Of a stretch of DNA of 64,000 bases, positions 1 through 6,998 are shown piece after piece. Source of the DNA: Ezakiella coagulans (GTDB lineage Bacteria > Bacillota > Clostridia > Tissierellales > Peptoniphilaceae); the NCBI RefSeq assembly GCF_003096635.1, contig NZ_QEKV01000003.1, forward strand, positions 151,510 to 215,509, written 5' to 3'. A program made the translations under genes and the position numbers. Below the pieces are notes generated by a model. That model was not told the DNA's origin. It was given only the letters and a program-made list of their open reading frames with translations, and ran no database searches. Numbering within the stretch: the first letter of the stretch is position 1; every line of letters starts with the position of its first letter.

Positions 1-491
1 ATTTTTTTCGCCTGTTCCAAATATATCGGAAAATTGTTTATCAGCTTTGAAAATTCGCTTATTGTACGAGGTAATAGGCTCACCATCATAAATACGAGAA
101 TTAAAAACAGTGCAAGGAATATAATTAGTATCCACCACTGACGCTTAACCTTAGGATATCTTTTTTCTAGCCATTTCACAAGCGGATTTAGGACATACGC
201 TATTACAACAGATGTCAAAAATGCGTTTAACAGATATCGTAGGCTGTTGTACGATTTAAAAATCGCAACAACTATTGTGATGCCGGCAAAAATCAAAACA
301 TATTTTAAAATTTTTCTTAAATCCAGTCGCACTTTCCTTTTATCATCGACATAATTGTTTCCGATATTTACCATATAATATGTCGCAAACATGACGAATA
401 TTAAAGAAAGTATCATGAGTGCAATTTTTATTCCGCTTTCAAGACTCATTCTCGGCAACTGAATTTTAAGCACTTGATTTAGTTTATCCAT
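1..491 (-). CDS. AI-2E family transporter, N-terminal part (runs off the window)
   Basis: Translating the minus strand from ATG at 491 gives about 163 residues with no stop before the window edge. It starts MDKLNQVLKIQLPRM. Hydrophobic segments lie near residues 22-40 and 62-78, then a run through LNAFLTSVVIAYVLNPLVKW, then another long hydrophobic segment near 120-142. The motif AYVLNPLVKWLEKR after the second membrane segment is the hallmark of AI-2E/PerM family membrane proteins (PF01594), which are around 350-400 residues and act as exporters or ion antiporters. A GGAGG ribosome site lies just upstream. The substrate cannot be told from sequence. Confidence 0.8.
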   Translation of the reverse strand, partial: MDKLNQVLKIQLPRMSLESGIKIALMILSLIFVMFATYYMVNIGNNYVDDKRKVRLDLRKILKYVLIFAGITIVVAIFKSYNSLRYLLNAFLTSVVIAYVLNPLVKWLEKRYPKVKRQWWILIIFLALFLILVFMMVSLLPRTISEFSKLINNFPIYLEQAKK

Positions 492-523
492 TATTCACCT
501 CCACCACAAAACATATTTATTAA

Positions 524-552
524 ATTATACTACTTATTGAATTTTTTTGCAA
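524..552 (-). promoter_or_regulatory. Promoter of the AI-2E family gene
   Basis: On the minus strand, TTGCAA (547-552) and TATAAT (524-529) are separated by exactly 17 bp, about 30 bp upstream of the ATG at 491. The -35 box directly abuts the T-tract of the ridA terminator, so the two transcription units are tightly juxtaposed. Confidence 0.7.
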
Positions 553-573
553 GATAAAGATTCTTAAAAAAAT

Positions 574-613
574 ACCTCCCGAATTGAAATTTTAACATTT
601 CAAACGAGAGGTC
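574..613 (-). terminator. Rho-independent terminator after ridA
   Basis: Read on the minus strand, an ACCTCTCG...CGGGAGGT stem extended by GAAAT/ATTTC is followed by ATTTTTTTA. It sits just past the ridA stop and ends the obgE-to-ridA operon. Confidence 0.8.
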
Positions 614-620
614 TTCTATT

Positions 621-992
621 TTATTTGTATGCGATTGCTTCGATTTCGATTACGCCGTCTTTCGGAAGTCTAGCTACTTCAACACAGCTTCTTGCCGGTT
701 TGTGGCTACCGAAGAATTCTTCATAAACTTTGTTTACTTTTCCGAAGTCATTCATATCCTTTACATAGATATTTACTTTAATGATATTTTCAAGCTTACC
801 GCCTGCTTCTTTAACAATTTCAAGAACATTTGTTAAAGATTGCTTTGCTGCAGCTTCGATATCCATTACGAGTTCGCCGTTTTCAGGATTGATCGGAAGT
901 TGTCCGCTTGTGAAAATTAATCCGTCATGTACCATTCCTTGTACATATGGTCCGACTGCTGCCGGAGCTTTTTTTGTGTTAATTGATTCCAT
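621..992 (-). CDS. ridA: RidA family reactive intermediate/imine deaminase
   Basis: The 123-residue product has the RidA (YjgF/YER057c/UK114) fold signature: AAVGPYVQG near the start, FTSGQLPINPENGEL, then PARSCVEVARLPKDGVIEIEAIA. The conserved Arg and Glu that hydrolyse 2-aminoacrylate-type imines are present. These enamines arise from PLP enzymes such as serine/threonine dehydratases. An upstream in-frame extension (8 residues) is rejected because AAGGAGG lies just before ATG at 992. It is the last gene of the operon led by obgE, separated from rsfS by about 30 bp and followed by a terminator. Confidence 0.93.
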   Translation of the reverse strand: MESINTKKAPAAVGPYVQGMVHDGLIFTSGQLPINPENGELVMDIEAAAKQSLTNVLEIVKEAGGKLENIIKVNIYVKDMNDFGKVNKVYEEFFGSHKPARSCVEVARLPKDGVIEIEAIAYK

Positions 993-1025
993 ATAATCCT
1001 CCTTATATAAAAGCACTTGGCTTTA

Positions 1026-1370
1026 TTAATTATTTGATTTTATATCGCGTTCCGTCCAAAGTCTTTCGAGATCATAGAACTTTCTAGCTTTGATATCGAA
1101 TATGTGAACTATTACTTCGCCATAGTCTAGAAGAAGCCATTCATTGCTTTTTCCTGTACTATTGTTCAATTTTTCAAAGCCTTCCTTTTCCATTTCATAC
1201 TCAACATTGTCTGCAATCGCAAACATTTGAGTACTGTTTGTTGCAGATGTTATAACAAAATAATCCGCAAACGAAGCCTTGCCCCTGATATCTATGACTT
1301 CGGTGTCATAACCGATTTTATTTTCAATTGCCTTTTTTATAATTTCAAGTTTTTTATCTGTGTTTTCCAA
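1026..1370 (-). CDS. rsfS: Ribosomal silencing factor RsfS
   Basis: The 114-residue protein matches the RsfS/YbeB/Iojap family. It carries DIRGKASFADYFVITSATN and the WLLLDYGEVIVHIF block that contacts L14. The family binds 50S protein L14 and blocks subunit joining under nutrient limitation. It follows yqeK with 3 bp between, an arrangement common in Firmicutes (nadD-yqeK-rsfS). Confidence 0.95.
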   Translation of the reverse strand: MENTDKKLEIIKKAIENKIGYDTEVIDIRGKASFADYFVITSATNSTQMFAIADNVEYEMEKEGFEKLNNSTGKSNEWLLLDYGEVIVHIFDIKARKFYDLERLWTERDIKSNN

Positions 1371-1373
1371 TAT

Positions 1374-1940
1374 TTACTCCTTTAATAACAACCAATTTCT
1401 CGCTTCTACAGTGTCGGTTGCGATGAACTCGCCCCTGTCTATCAAAAGCTTTACAGTGTCTCCAAAGACTGCAATAAGAGCTTTATCAATATCATTCCTT
1501 GCCAATTCTCTAAACTCATCCACCCGCGGATAATCTCTGCCTTGTTCGAGTTTGTCCGCAAGATAGACGACTTTTTCAAGCATCGTCATATTTCGTCTGC
1601 CTGTTATGTGATACCTTATCGCGTCAAGAACTTCGTGGTCATACACTCCAAACTCATTTTGAGCGATGTACATACCCAAAATTCCATGAACCAGATTGTA
1701 GTCATATACAAGTTCATTTTCCAATATTATACCAAAATTTTCAATCTTTTTCAATGCATCTTCTTTCGATTGCCACTTACCGGAATCGTGTAGAAGCCCC
1801 GCAATCTCAGCTTTTGATTCATCGACTCCCCAAATTTTTGCAAGCTCCATCGACATCTTCATAACGCGAATCGAGTGCCCAACGCGACGTTCGCTCAAAT
1901 GTGCTTTAAGATATTCAATAGCTTTATCTCTATCAAACAT
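1374..1940 (-). CDS. yqeK: YqeK HD-domain hydrolase (Ap4A symmetrical hydrolase family)
   Basis: This 188-residue HD-domain protein has metal ligands H22 (GHSIRV), H51-D52 (LLHDSGKW), and later histidines in VHGILG and YHITG. The ending YLADKLEQGRDYP is typical of YqeK. Bacterial YqeK proteins hydrolyse diadenosine tetraphosphate to ADP. It lies between nadD (7 bp upstream) and rsfS. Confidence 0.93.
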   Translation of the reverse strand: MFDRDKAIEYLKAHLSERRVGHSIRVMKMSMELAKIWGVDESKAEIAGLLHDSGKWQSKEDALKKIENFGIILENELVYDYNLVHGILGMYIAQNEFGVYDHEVLDAIRYHITGRRNMTMLEKVVYLADKLEQGRDYPRVDEFRELARNDIDKALIAVFGDTVKLLIDRGEFIATDTVEARNWLLLKE

Positions 1941-1947
1941 ATATTCC

Positions 1948-2529
1948 TCACCTTAAAATTTCATTAATATAATCGTAGGTCTTATCTGTTACAAAAAATC
2001 TGACATCTTTTTCTGCATGAATTTGTTCTCTCACAAATGTACTCGACATTTCAAGCAGAGGGTTATTCAAAAAAATAAATTTATTCTTGTTTTTCTCATA
2101 TAATTCATTTGACTTGAACTCGTAACCGCCTCGTTTTAAAACTATAATGTTTACAAGTTCCAAAATTCTTTCCGGCTTCACCCACTTCGGGAACGAAAGA
2201 AAGCTGTCCATCCCCATTACGAGATACAGTTCATCATATTTCTCTCTTAGCGTCTCGACAGTTTTATAAGTGTAACTTATGCCCTTCATCTTATATTCCA
2301 CATCTGTAACATGAACTCCCGGAATTTCTTCAAAAGTTTCCTTTACCATGTCGAACTTTTCATAAACATTTATTCCTCCATCTTTCTTGTGTGGAGGATC
2401 ATACGTCGGAACAACCAAAAGTTCCTTAGGTTCAAGTTCATTCATAAGATATTTTGCCATAATGACATGAGCAATTGTCGGCGGATTAAAACTGCCGCCG
2501 TATATTAGGACTTTATTTTTCAAGTTCAT
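1948..2529 (-). CDS. nadD: Nicotinate-nucleotide adenylyltransferase
   Basis: NadD makes deamido-NAD from nicotinate mononucleotide and ATP. The protein has the nucleotidyltransferase motif GGSFNPPTIAH close to the N-terminus and the SSTFVR motif near the C-terminus. The open frame extends 29 codons further upstream, but the family starts just before the KVLIYGGSF strand, so I choose ATG at 2529 (193 aa). That start overlaps the end of yhbY by 17 bp, implying translational coupling; its Shine-Dalgarno is weak (AAGAGCGAAAAG). Confidence 0.92.
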   Translation of the reverse strand: MNLKNKVLIYGGSFNPPTIAHVIMAKYLMNELEPKELLVVPTYDPPHKKDGGINVYEKFDMVKETFEEIPGVHVTDVEYKMKGISYTYKTVETLREKYDELYLVMGMDSFLSFPKWVKPERILELVNIIVLKRGGYEFKSNELYEKNKNKFIFLNNPLLEMSSTFVREQIHAEKDVRFFVTDKTYDYINEILR

Positions 2530-2809
2530 GCAACAATTTGTTCTTTTCGCTCTTTCTATAAATAGAAAGATTGCTGCCGAGTTTTGCCAAAAATTCAACT
2601 CCGAGCTTTTCTTCAAGTTCGCCGAAAAGCTCCATTACCTCAACGTCAGAATTGTTTAAAATTTGTATTTTCATTATTTCATTTTTATTCAAATATAAAT
2701 CAATTGCTTTTAGAGTTTCCTCTTTTATGCCGTCTTTACCAATTCTCATCGACGGCTTCATTGTATTTAATTTTGATTTTAGAAATGCTCTTTCTTTTGA
2801 TGTTATCAT
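2513..2809 (-). CDS. yhbY: YhbY-type CRM domain RNA-binding protein
   Basis: The 98-residue product is a stand-alone CRM domain: LKSKLNTMKPSMRIGKDGI includes the GxxG-like RNA-binding loop. YhbY associates with pre-50S ribosomes. Position between obgE (2 bp upstream) and nadD matches many Firmicutes and supports a ribosome assembly role. Confidence 0.93.
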   Translation of the reverse strand: MITSKERAFLKSKLNTMKPSMRIGKDGIKEETLKAIDLYLNKNEIMKIQILNNSDVEVMELFGELEEKLGVEFLAKLGSNLSIYRKSEKNKLLHELEK

Positions 2810-2811
2810 AT

Positions 2812-4071
2812 TTACTCCATGTGTGAAAATTCATACCCAAGAATGTCGACCGTATCTCCATCTTCAATTCCAAGATTTTGAAGCTCTTCATTTATGCCTT
2901 CTCTTTCAAGGAATAAGTCAAAACGTCTTACTGAATCTGGCTCACTGAAATCTGTAGACCTGAAATAATATTCAACCTTGTCACCAGAAACGTGAAATAC
3001 TCCATCTTCAACCCAAACCTTTGTCGGATTTTCATTTTGAATGAGATGCGTTCTTTTCTCATCGAGAACAACATCTGGTATGTTCTTATTTATATCATAA
3101 ATTTTGTATTCAAGTTCTTTTACGCCCATTCGAGTTGCTGCAGAAACCACAAATGTCTTTCTGCCCGTTTTTTCCTCGATTTCTTTTCGTCTTTCGTTGA
3201 GCGTTTCTTCGTCAATAATATCTGACTTGTTTAATACAATTATTTCTTCTTTTTTCCCTATTTCTTTGCTGAACGACTCCATTTCATGTCTCAATTTCAA
3301 ATAGTCCTCAAGTGGATCTCTACCTTCTGAGCCACTCACATCAAGCACATGAACCAAGAGTTTAACTCTTTCTATATGTTTCAAAAACTTAAAACCGAGT
3401 CCGGCACCTTCAGACGCACCTTCAATGATTCCCGGAATGTCTGCAATTACAAAAGATTTTCCCTCTTCAATCATGCAAACTCCAAGATTCGGCTCAAGCG
3501 TCGTAAAATGGTAGTTAGCAATCTTCGGTTTCGCTGCACTCATAATAGATAGGAGCGAACTTTTTCCTACATTTGGAAATCCAACAAGTCCAACGTCTGC
3601 AATGAGTTTCAGTTCAAGACGAATGCTCGCCTCTTCACCTTTTCTTCCCGGCTCCATGAATGTCGGAGCTTGTCTTGTTGAGGTTCTAAAATGCCAATTC
3701 CCGCGACCACCACGGCCACCTTCAACGACAAGAAATTTTTCGCCGTCCTCTTTAAAATCATAGAGGATTCCTTCGTTGCCGACTTGCCTTACTATGGTGC
3801 CGAGCGGAACATATAGAAAAAGATCTTCTCCGTCTTTTCCCGTTTTTAAATTGTTCATTCCGTTTTGCCCATTTGTCGCCTTAAATTTTGTCTTGTAGCG
3901 ATAGTCAATGAGCGAATTTAAATTCGAGGAACCGACAAGATAAATCGAACCGCCTCTGCCACCATCACCGCCGTGTGGTCCGCCTTTCGGTTCATATTTT
4001 TCACGTCTCCAGCCAATGTGTCCATCGCCACCGTTTCCGGCCTTCAGCTCAAGAGTTACAATATCAAACAT
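2812..4071 (-). CDS. obgE: GTPase ObgE/CgtA
   Basis: The 419-residue protein has the three Obg parts. A glycine-rich Obg domain with repeated GGDGGRGG-type stretches (about 1-158) is followed by a GTPase domain with G1 GFPNVGKS (164-171), G3 DIPG, G4 NKSD and G5 SAA. A C-terminal OCT domain (about 340-419) follows. Obg is an essential GTPase for 50S assembly and stress signalling. It begins with AGAGGTG before ATG at 4071, is first in its operon, and has its own promoter downstream of the rpmA terminator. Confidence 0.97.
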   Translation of the reverse strand: MFDIVTLELKAGNGGDGHIGWRREKYEPKGGPHGGDGGRGGSIYLVGSSNLNSLIDYRYKTKFKATNGQNGMNNLKTGKDGEDLFLYVPLGTIVRQVGNEGILYDFKEDGEKFLVVEGGRGGRGNWHFRTSTRQAPTFMEPGRKGEEASIRLELKLIADVGLVGFPNVGKSSLLSIMSAAKPKIANYHFTTLEPNLGVCMIEEGKSFVIADIPGIIEGASEGAGLGFKFLKHIERVKLLVHVLDVSGSEGRDPLEDYLKLRHEMESFSKEIGKKEEIIVLNKSDIIDEETLNERRKEIEEKTGRKTFVVSAATRMGVKELEYKIYDINKNIPDVVLDEKRTHLIQNENPTKVWVEDGVFHVSGDKVEYYFRSTDFSEPDSVRRFDLFLEREGINEELQNLGIEDGDTVDILGYEFSHME

Positions 4072-4092
4072 TTCTTCACCTCTCTTACATAA

Positions 4093-4121
4093 ATTATATC
4101 AAATCAAAACTCCACTTTCAA
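4093..4121 (-). promoter_or_regulatory. Promoter of the obgE operon
   Basis: On the minus strand, TTGAAA (4116-4121) and TATAAT (4093-4098) with a 17-bp spacer lie between the rpmA terminator and the obgE start. This lets obgE-yhbY-nadD-yqeK-rsfS-ridA be transcribed independently of the ribosomal protein genes. Confidence 0.75.
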
Positions 4122-4145
4122 CAGCGGGTTCATTTTTATAAAAAA

Positions 4146-4165
4146 AAGGTCACATATGTGACCTT
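4146..4165 (-). terminator. Terminator after rpmA
   Basis: The perfect 20-bp palindrome AAGGTCACATATGTGACCTT is followed on the minus strand by an eight-T run. It lies 11 bp past the rpmA stop and separates the rplU-prp-rpmA unit from obgE. Confidence 0.8.
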
Positions 4166-4176
4166 GAGTTATCTAA

Positions 4177-4470
4177 TTAAGCATTAACAACTTCGCGTGG
4201 ATATACGCTTACCTGTTTGCGCTTTTTGTCTTTTCTTTCGAATTTAACAACACCATCAATCATTGCAAATAATGTGTCGTCTTTTCCTTTTCCAACATTT
4301 GTGCCCGGATGGATTTTTGTTCCACGTTGACGAACGATAATGTTGCCTGCCAAAACTGCTTGACCGTCACCTTTTTTGGCTCCAAGACGTTTTGATATAG
4401 AGTCTCTACCGTTCTTTGAACTTGCAGCACCTTTTTTGGATGAAAATAATTGCAAATTTAATTTTATCAT
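4177..4470 (-). CDS. rpmA: 50S ribosomal protein L27 (with cleavable N-terminal extension)
   Basis: The 97-residue product contains the L27 core ([36 protein letters not shown]). It begins with MIKLNLQLF, the Firmicute-specific leader that must be removed by the Prp protease to expose the residues reaching the peptidyl-transferase centre. The likely cut is after LQLF, before SSKKG. The prp gene lies immediately upstream (2-bp gap). Confidence 0.97.
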   Translation of the reverse strand: MIKLNLQLFSSKKGAASSKNGRDSISKRLGAKKGDGQAVLAGNIIVRQRGTKIHPGTNVGKGKDDTLFAMIDGVVKFERKDKKRKQVSVYPREVVNA

Positions 4471-4472
4471 CT

Positions 4473-4790
4473 TTATTCCTCCTCTAATGTAAGTTTAATA
4501 AAATCTCCATAGCCTTCTTCAAGGCTCCTTATGCCTTCAATAAATGTGTCGAACAACAAGTCGACATCTTCTCCTCGCCTTGCAAGCGAAAGGGTCATGA
4601 ATCCGTCTTTTATTTCAACATCAAGTTCATCCTCAAGGTCTAAATTGACCACAAGCGAGCGATAAATCGTATGACTTAAAATTGAAACCGCCGCACAAAC
4701 TATATCATACCCATGATCGTCGTAGTCAGCATGTCCCTTTATTTCGAATCCAATGTGTTCCTTATTCCTGAAGGCCACTATCTTAATCAT
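4473..4790 (-). CDS. prp: Ribosomal-processing cysteine protease Prp
   Basis: The 105-residue protein has the Prp (YsxB) catalytic signature: GHADY with H20, and DIVCAAVS with C32. In Staphylococcus aureus this protease removes the N-terminal extension of L27, and both partners are adjacent here. Its ATG overlaps the rplU stop in TAATG. Confidence 0.95.
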   Translation of the reverse strand: MIKIVAFRNKEHIGFEIKGHADYDDHGYDIVCAAVSILSHTIYRSLVVNLDLEDELDVEIKDGFMTLSLARRGEDVDLLFDTFIEGIRSLEEGYGDFIKLTLEEE

Positions 4791-5104
4791 TAGATAGCCA
4801 ATTCTTTGATTTCAACTCTCGTGAAAGGTTGTCTGTGACCTCTCTTTTTTCTTTGATTCTTCTTGGCCTTATATTTAAAAACGATGATTTTCTTTGATTT
4901 GCCATTCTTTAGAACGCTAGCCTTTACAGTAGCGCCCTTTACATATGGTTTACCAACAGTAATCGCCCCATCGTCACCAGATACAAGAAGAACTTTGTCG
5001 AAAACAACTTCGCCGCCTTCTTCAATGTTTAAGTTTTCAACGTGAAGAATTTGGTCTTTTTCAACTTTGTATTGTTTTCCACCAGTTTCAATTATTGCGT
5101 ACAT
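4790..5104 (-). CDS. rplU: 50S ribosomal protein L21
   Basis: L21 is recognised by [18 protein letters not shown] at the start and [15 protein letters not shown] near the end. It is a 104-residue protein if begun at ATG 5104, which is preceded by TTGGAGGTG. The open frame continues upstream through the leader RNA, but that part is not coding. It leads the rplU-prp-rpmA operon. Confidence 0.97.
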   Translation of the reverse strand: MYAIIETGGKQYKVEKDQILHVENLNIEEGGEVVFDKVLLVSGDDGAITVGKPYVKGATVKASVLKNGKSKKIIVFKYKAKKNQRKKRGHRQPFTRVEIKELAI

Positions 5105-5188
5105 ATCTACACCTCCAAGTGATTTAGTCTCGCCGATGTCAAGGCTGACAGTTGTCATTCAAAGCCCGACTCGAGCGGAAGATTACTC
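5105..5188 (-). ncRNA. L21 leader-like 5' UTR of rplU
   Basis: The roughly 80-nt leader on the minus strand folds into nested stems. The inner hairpin is TGACA-AC-TGTCA inside GGCT...AGCC, enclosed by CTCG...CGAG, and ends just before the GGAGG. Position and size match the Firmicute L21 leader family, where L21 is thought to regulate its own operon. I judge this by position and stem layout, not by a covariance model. Confidence 0.6.
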
Positions 5189-5192
5189 GTAT

Positions 5193-5221
5193 ATAATATC
5201 ACATAAATTTTTGTTTGTCAA
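5193..5221 (-). promoter_or_regulatory. Promoter of rplU-prp-rpmA
   Basis: A consensus TTGACA (5216-5221), 17-bp spacer and TATTAT (5193-5198) on the minus strand. The predicted start falls at about 5186, at the 5' edge of the L21 leader-like structure. Confidence 0.85.
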
Positions 5222-5278
5222 GAAAAAATATACTTTTTATTTATTTTAATTTTATTTTTAATACTTTTAGAAATAAAA

Positions 5279-5310
5279 ACCACCTTTACCAATTGTTCAG
5301 TAAAGATGGT
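5279..5310 (-). terminator. Terminator after the ParB-like gene
   Basis: On the minus strand, ACCATCTTTAC and GTAAAGGTGGT form an 11-bp stem with one wobble, followed by TTTTTATTTC. It ends the long operon that starts near 13342. Confidence 0.85.
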
Positions 5311-5325
5311 CTTCAGATTTAAAAA

Positions 5326-5940
5326 TCAGATTTTATTTTTATAGTAATCATCACAAAATGCGTGCCATTTTATTTCATACTCATCATGAGATACCAAAGC
5401 CATATCCTTCGCTTTTTTTATTCCTCGTTTCTTTGTTTCTTCAACAAAAAATTCTTCTCCCTCAAATCCATCCGTTATATAGCCGTAAACATGCGAAAAT
5501 CCGAGCTTATATGCAAGAAAAAGTCTTGTATGTCCGTCAAGACAAACATATTCGCCGTCATATATATCAAGTGGAATAATAACATCTTCTTTTTTGCGAA
5601 CAAATGTTTTTACTGCATTTAATTTATTTTCATCAACAAAGAATTGAAGCGGCTGAATTCTATCGATTTCAATTTTAAAAATCTCAATCCTGTCGAAACA
5701 TCTTACAACATTTCCATCCTTATCATAGAAAGTTGTAATATGCTTTGAGTAAAAACGAAATTCTTCAATAACATCGTCATAAAATTCTTTATTGCCCTTT
5801 ATTATGGCCTCATAACTTGAAGTAATTTTTATTTCAACCGGATATTTATTTTGAACAATATAACAACCATGTTCATTAAGAACTTCTCTATCAAAGCGTT
5901 CATCGTCATATGTGTCTATTCTTCTGATTTTTTCGTTCAT
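5326..5940 (-). CDS. ParB/sulfiredoxin-like domain protein of unknown role
   Basis: This 204-residue protein has no family I can name with certainty. Residues about 93-160 resemble the ParB/Srx nuclease-like fold: IQPLQFFVDENKLNAVKTF, IIPLDIYDGEYVCLDGHTR, LAYKLGF. The DGHTR motif corresponds to the GERR/GHxR box. It lacks a helix-turn-helix, so it is not a chromosome-partition ParB. It is last in the mre/mrdA operon, 17 bp after the RNase E/G gene, with GGGGAA as a weak ribosome site. Confidence 0.55.
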   Translation of the reverse strand: MNEKIRRIDTYDDERFDREVLNEHGCYIVQNKYPVEIKITSSYEAIIKGNKEFYDDVIEEFRFYSKHITTFYDKDGNVVRCFDRIEIFKIEIDRIQPLQFFVDENKLNAVKTFVRKKEDVIIPLDIYDGEYVCLDGHTRLFLAYKLGFSHVYGYITDGFEGEEFFVEETKKRGIKKAKDMALVSHDEYEIKWHAFCDDYYKNKI

Positions 5941-5957
5941 GTCGATTCCCCATAAGT

Positions 5958-6998
5958 TTAAATATTTTCCAAAGTTCCTATCAACGACGAAATTTTTTCG
6001 GCCGTTATTTTTTCGCCGCCTGTTTTTTTTATCGTCATCTCAAGCATTCCAAGTCTCGTTATGCCGTGAAAATTTATCTCGGTGTACTCACTCTTTAGAT
6101 ATTCCAAAAATTCTCGATTCATATTGCCCGGAAGCTTTAAAATGTCCATTATTATAACTCCTTCGAGATTTCGAAGCTTTATTATCTCCAAGAGTTTTTT
6201 CATAGCATCTTTATTTACTTCCATACGGTTTAAAACGCTGTCAAAAAATTCCGAATAATCTCCGGAGTTTACATCGACAATCGTCATATACGGAAGAGTG
6301 TCAACATAGAGATATCCCTTTTCCAAATCTACTCTTCTTTCGAAATTTTGTTTACCGTTTTTGAGTAGTGCTACCACTTCGTCTTTGTCACTTGATAACT
6401 CCGCATTTTGTTCTTCTATAATCTTTTCGGATTTTGTCGGAGCTTTGCAGACAATTTTTGGAATCGGAAGAGTGTTTTTCATAGAAAAAATCTGCTGCCA
6501 CTTTTCGAGAAGTATTCTTTCATCTTTGAGATTTTTGTCAAATAAGTTTTTGTTAGTTTTAGCATCGCATGAATTTTCTTTCGTTTTAATACCGCTATTT
6601 TTTTCGTCTTTCAAGCTACTCCCAATCGAGCTTTTTTCGAATTTTGTTTCGAATTCTCCGGATTTTTTCGGAATAATTCTGAGCAAGCTCGAGTTTTTCT
6701 CGAGTTTTAAATCCATGTCGACGGTATAGAACTTTTCTTCATCAGGAGTCTTTCGTATGTTAAAAAACGTATCATCTCCCGCCTTTAGTCCGGTCTTTTC
6801 CGCACAGAACGCATCTTCTTTCTCACCCATGTCCACAAATGTTAGTCTTGCTTTCTTGTCGATTTTCTTTACGCGTCCGTGTACAATTGAGCCAACCGGA
6901 ATCTCATCATTTTTTTCTACAACTATTTGATAAAGACGGTCTAATTCATAAAGAATCGTGACCGTCTCAATTTCATTTTTAAGTCTATAGTATTTCAT
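5958..6998 (-). CDS. Short ribonuclease E/G family protein
   Basis: The 346-residue protein carries an S1-like domain (about 36-80: GSIVHGRVKKID, AFVDMGEKEDAF-type) and the RNase E/G catalytic core. The two magnesium-binding aspartates are D242 (TIVDVNSG) and D285 (GVIIMDILKL), followed by RLGMLEMTIKK. Between them lies a charged, low-complexity insert (about 100-220) where family members have a more conserved DEAD-box-deoxyribonuclease-like region. The Zn-link CPxC motif is absent and the protein is shorter than RNase G (about 490). It starts exactly at the mrdA stop (overlapping codons). A role in RNA processing is likely; activity is not certain. Confidence 0.75.
   Translation of the reverse strand: MKYYRLKNEIETVTILYELDRLYQIVVEKNDEIPVGSIVHGRVKKIDKKARLTFVDMGEKEDAFCAEKTGLKAGDDTFFNIRKTPDEEKFYTVDMDLKLEKNSSLLRIIPKKSGEFETKFEKSSIGSSLKDEKNSGIKTKENSCDAKTNKNLFDKNLKDERILLEKWQQIFSMKNTLPIPKIVCKAPTKSEKIIEEQNAELSSDKDEVVALLKNGKQNFERRVDLEKGYLYVDTLPYMTIVDVNSGDYSEFFDSVLNRMEVNKDAMKKLLEIIKLRNLEGVIIMDILKLPGNMNREFLEYLKSEYTEINFHGITRLGMLEMTIKKTGGEKITAEKISSLIGTLENI

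Noticed and set aside
4146..4165. Perfect palindrome AAGGTCACATATGTGACCTT as an operator
   Set aside because: It is followed by eight T on the rpmA transcript and sits just after the stop, which fits a terminator better.
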